Source: Toxorhynchites rutilus septentrionalis (lineage: Eukaryota > Arthropoda > Insecta > Diptera > Culicidae). From it: DNA of 64,000 nucleotides. Within the stretch, counting starts at the first letter, position 1; the number at the start of each line of letters is the position of its first letter. A program made the translations under genes and the position numbers. The stretch covers positions 178,319,788-178,383,787 of the forward strand of contig NC_073746.1 in the NCBI RefSeq assembly GCF_029784135.1, written 5' to 3'. Below the pieces are notes generated by a model. That model saw only the letters and a program-made list of their open reading frames with translations, ran no database searches and was not told where the DNA came from. This document shows, piece after piece, positions 62,555 through 64,000 of the stretch.

Positions 62555-62570
62555 TGACTCATTCTCTTTC

Positions 62571-62662
62571 CTGATCAACGACGCCTGCCGTCAACATTCT
62601 GCTCAACGACACCTGCTGTCAACCTGTTTCCGGCCGACGACACCTGCTATCAACCATCTAGT
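62571..62662 (+). repeat. ~30-bp tandem repeat, three copies
   Basis: TCAACGACGCCTGCCGTCAA, TCAACGACACCTGCTGTCAA, CGACGACACCTGCTATCAAC in succession. Confidence 0.8.
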
Positions 62663-62959
62663 GAAAAGGCGAACATCAGCGAAGAAAAGTTTTTTGTGCA
62701 ACTGACATTTAATTAGAAGAGTAAAAAAAAAAATTGAACCAGTGATTAAATTAGATTAAATAAAAGGAAGTGTGTTTTTGAAGTAAAAGCAAATACTGAC
62801 CTGGAAATATTTGAACGTTTGGTTTCCTGATGATCTGAAATAAAAAGGGAAATAGGAGAAATATACCTACCTGCTGTAATCTGCTACCGGCTGCAAGTGA
62901 TTTTTCGGAGACGTTTCGCTGGAAAGGACATCGGCCCGTCTGCTGCTTTGATGATCTAC

Positions 62960-63401
62960 CGACAGAGTTTATTTTAATGTTTTCTATCCATGTAACACTG
63001 CGACCGAATATTTTTCAATCAAGTGCTATTAACAGGTGGTTATCGAGTTAGCATTAACCACTGGTGGGCTTCCAGTATCGAGGAAAATCTGGAAAGAACT
63101 AATCGTTGCTGAAAAATACTCTGCCAGTTCCCCTGGGAATTGAAAAATACATTGATGCGAGAGTTTATTCTAAAGTTTTCTATCCATATAACACTGCAAC
63201 CAAATACATTTGGTTTTGTGATTTTTCAATCAAGTGCAATCAACAGGTGATTATCGAGTTAGCATTAACCACTGGTGGATTTCGAGAAGAATCGAGGAGA
63301 ATCCGGAAAGATGTCGTTGCTGCAAAATAATCAGCCAGTCCCCCTTGGACTTGAAAATTACATTCACGCGGAAGAGTTTATTTTAATGTTTTCTACCCAT
63401 A
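62960..63401 (+). repeat. tandem GACG-tail modules (~170-190 bp)
   Basis: GAGTTTATTTTAATGTTTTC, AACACTGC..CCAAATA, TTTTTCAATCAAGTGCAAT, ATCGAGTTAGCATTAACCAC and CTGCCAGTTCCCCTGGGAAT recur about three times at 62965, 63150 and 63370. The same module ends units D and E. Confidence 0.8.
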
Positions 63402-64000
63402 TACAGGGTGGGCCATTTAAAGTGGAAGCATCTGGCAACCCCATAACTTTTGACAGAGATGTCAGATTAACAAATGTCATACCGCGTTGGAAGCGTCATT
63501 TCAGTACTATTTTAACCATGGAACAATACACACCTAAACAACGCGCTGAAATTGTTCAGCTGTACATTCAAAATAACTTCTCAATTGTGGCTTTTGGCAA
63601 AAAATCATAATGTCTGATGAGGCGCATTTCAACTTGAATGGAGGAGTGAATAAACAAAATTGTCGGTTTTATGCTACTGAAAACCCTCAATTCATCGAAA
63701 CGCGCCCTCTTTACGACCAAAAAGTTACTGTGTGGTGTGGCATTTATGCCGATAAAGTCATCGGCCCGTACTTCTTTGAAAACGAAAATGGAGCAACGGT
63801 AACCGTGAATGGGGAGCGTTATCGGACAATGATAACCGATTTTTTATTGCCATTTGTTCGTGAAAATGAATTGGACAATTACTGGTTCCAACAGGACGGC
63901 GCTACATGCCATACAGCGGCTGCCACGACCAAATTATTGCGCGAAATGTTCCCCGGAAGATTAATATCGAAAAACGGCGATTATGACTGGCCACCGAGAT
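63402..64000 (+). mobile_element. DD41D (rosa-type) element, left part
   Basis: The left terminus CAGGGTGGGCCATTTAAAGT is followed by transposase on the plus strand, running off the window. The flank is ATATA. Confidence 0.85.
63518..64000 (+). pseudogene. DD41D transposase with internal deletion
   Basis: Starts MEQYTPKQRAEIVQLYIQNN then FSIVAFGKKS-stop; a deletion of roughly 130-150 codons removes the helix-turn-helix region. In another frame MSDEAHFNLNGGVNKQNCRF (first Asp) continues through VTVWCGIYADKVIGPYFFEN and WFQQDGATCHTAA (second Asp) to the window edge. Catalytic residues visible so far are kept, unlike the copy at 21.4 kb. The third Asp would lie just past 64000. Confidence 0.85.

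Noticed and set aside
1..64000. CRISPR arrays, operons, prokaryotic promoters or terminators
   Set aside because: All evidence is for insect nuclear DNA; tandem repeats here are satellites or element modules without spacer structure.

Overview
The window reads as nuclear DNA of a culicine mosquito, most likely an Aedes-type genome. It is AT-rich and almost entirely made of transposable elements, and I find no convincing intact host gene. The element families point to a mosquito: a BEL/Pao retrotransposon, CR1-like and I-group LINEs, ITmD37E, DD34D and DD41D Tc1/mariner elements, a tRNA-derived SINE, Helitron-N copies, TTAA and TA MITEs, and a hAT element.

Layout. 1-4.8 kb: 3' part of a BEL/Pao element with pol and 3' LTR. 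5-6.5 kb: mariner relic and a Helitron-N carrying a 102-bp TTAA MITE. 8.9-13.9 kb: pogo-like MITE, Tc1 relic, a 919-bp TA MITE, and antisense copies of a promoter-bearing repeat (here called the GACG family, after its terminus GACGTAGGACTACGTC). 15.2-17.3 kb: a histone H2A-derived unit with a MITE inserted in it. 18-20.9 kb: internally deleted I-group LINE. 21-23.2 kb: DD41D and irritans-type mariner relics. 25.4-28 kb: ITmD37E nested inside a DD34D mariner. 29.2-34 kb: a large TIR element apparently opened by several insertions. 35.1-36.5 kb: complete Helitron-N with A/T target flanks. 39.4-42.1 kb: hAT element with a perfect 8-bp duplication, holding a MITE and a SINE that has its own duplication. 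44.4-46.2 kb: TIR element with a (TA)n expansion inside its TIR and a 594-bp TTAA MITE. 48.2-50.6 kb: two tandem H2A-derived units, inverted relative to the 15-kb copy. 52.5-56.6 kb: CR1-like LINE with PHD ORF1 and an 8-bp tail repeat. 57.2-63.4 kb: two GACG units on either side of an I-group LINE. 63.4-64 kb: start of a second DD41D element.

Two signals stand out. (1) A ~58-bp hairpin sequence occurs at six sites. Three copies have convincing 9-11 bp direct repeats exactly at their ends, a fourth has an approximate one plus an empty paralogous site, and one copy shows a compensatory stem change. It behaves like an ultrashort retroposon, and its 3' half resembles the 3' end of the LINE at 58.7-61.6 kb. 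(2) Three H2A-derived units, each with promoter-like DNA and two with a histone 3' stem-loop, share the same stop codons and so were amplified after pseudogenisation. Two of them begin at the same T-run/GACGTAGG terminus that heads unrelated TATA-bearing units at 57.2 and 61.6 kb, which suggests a modular mobile unit able to carry promoters.
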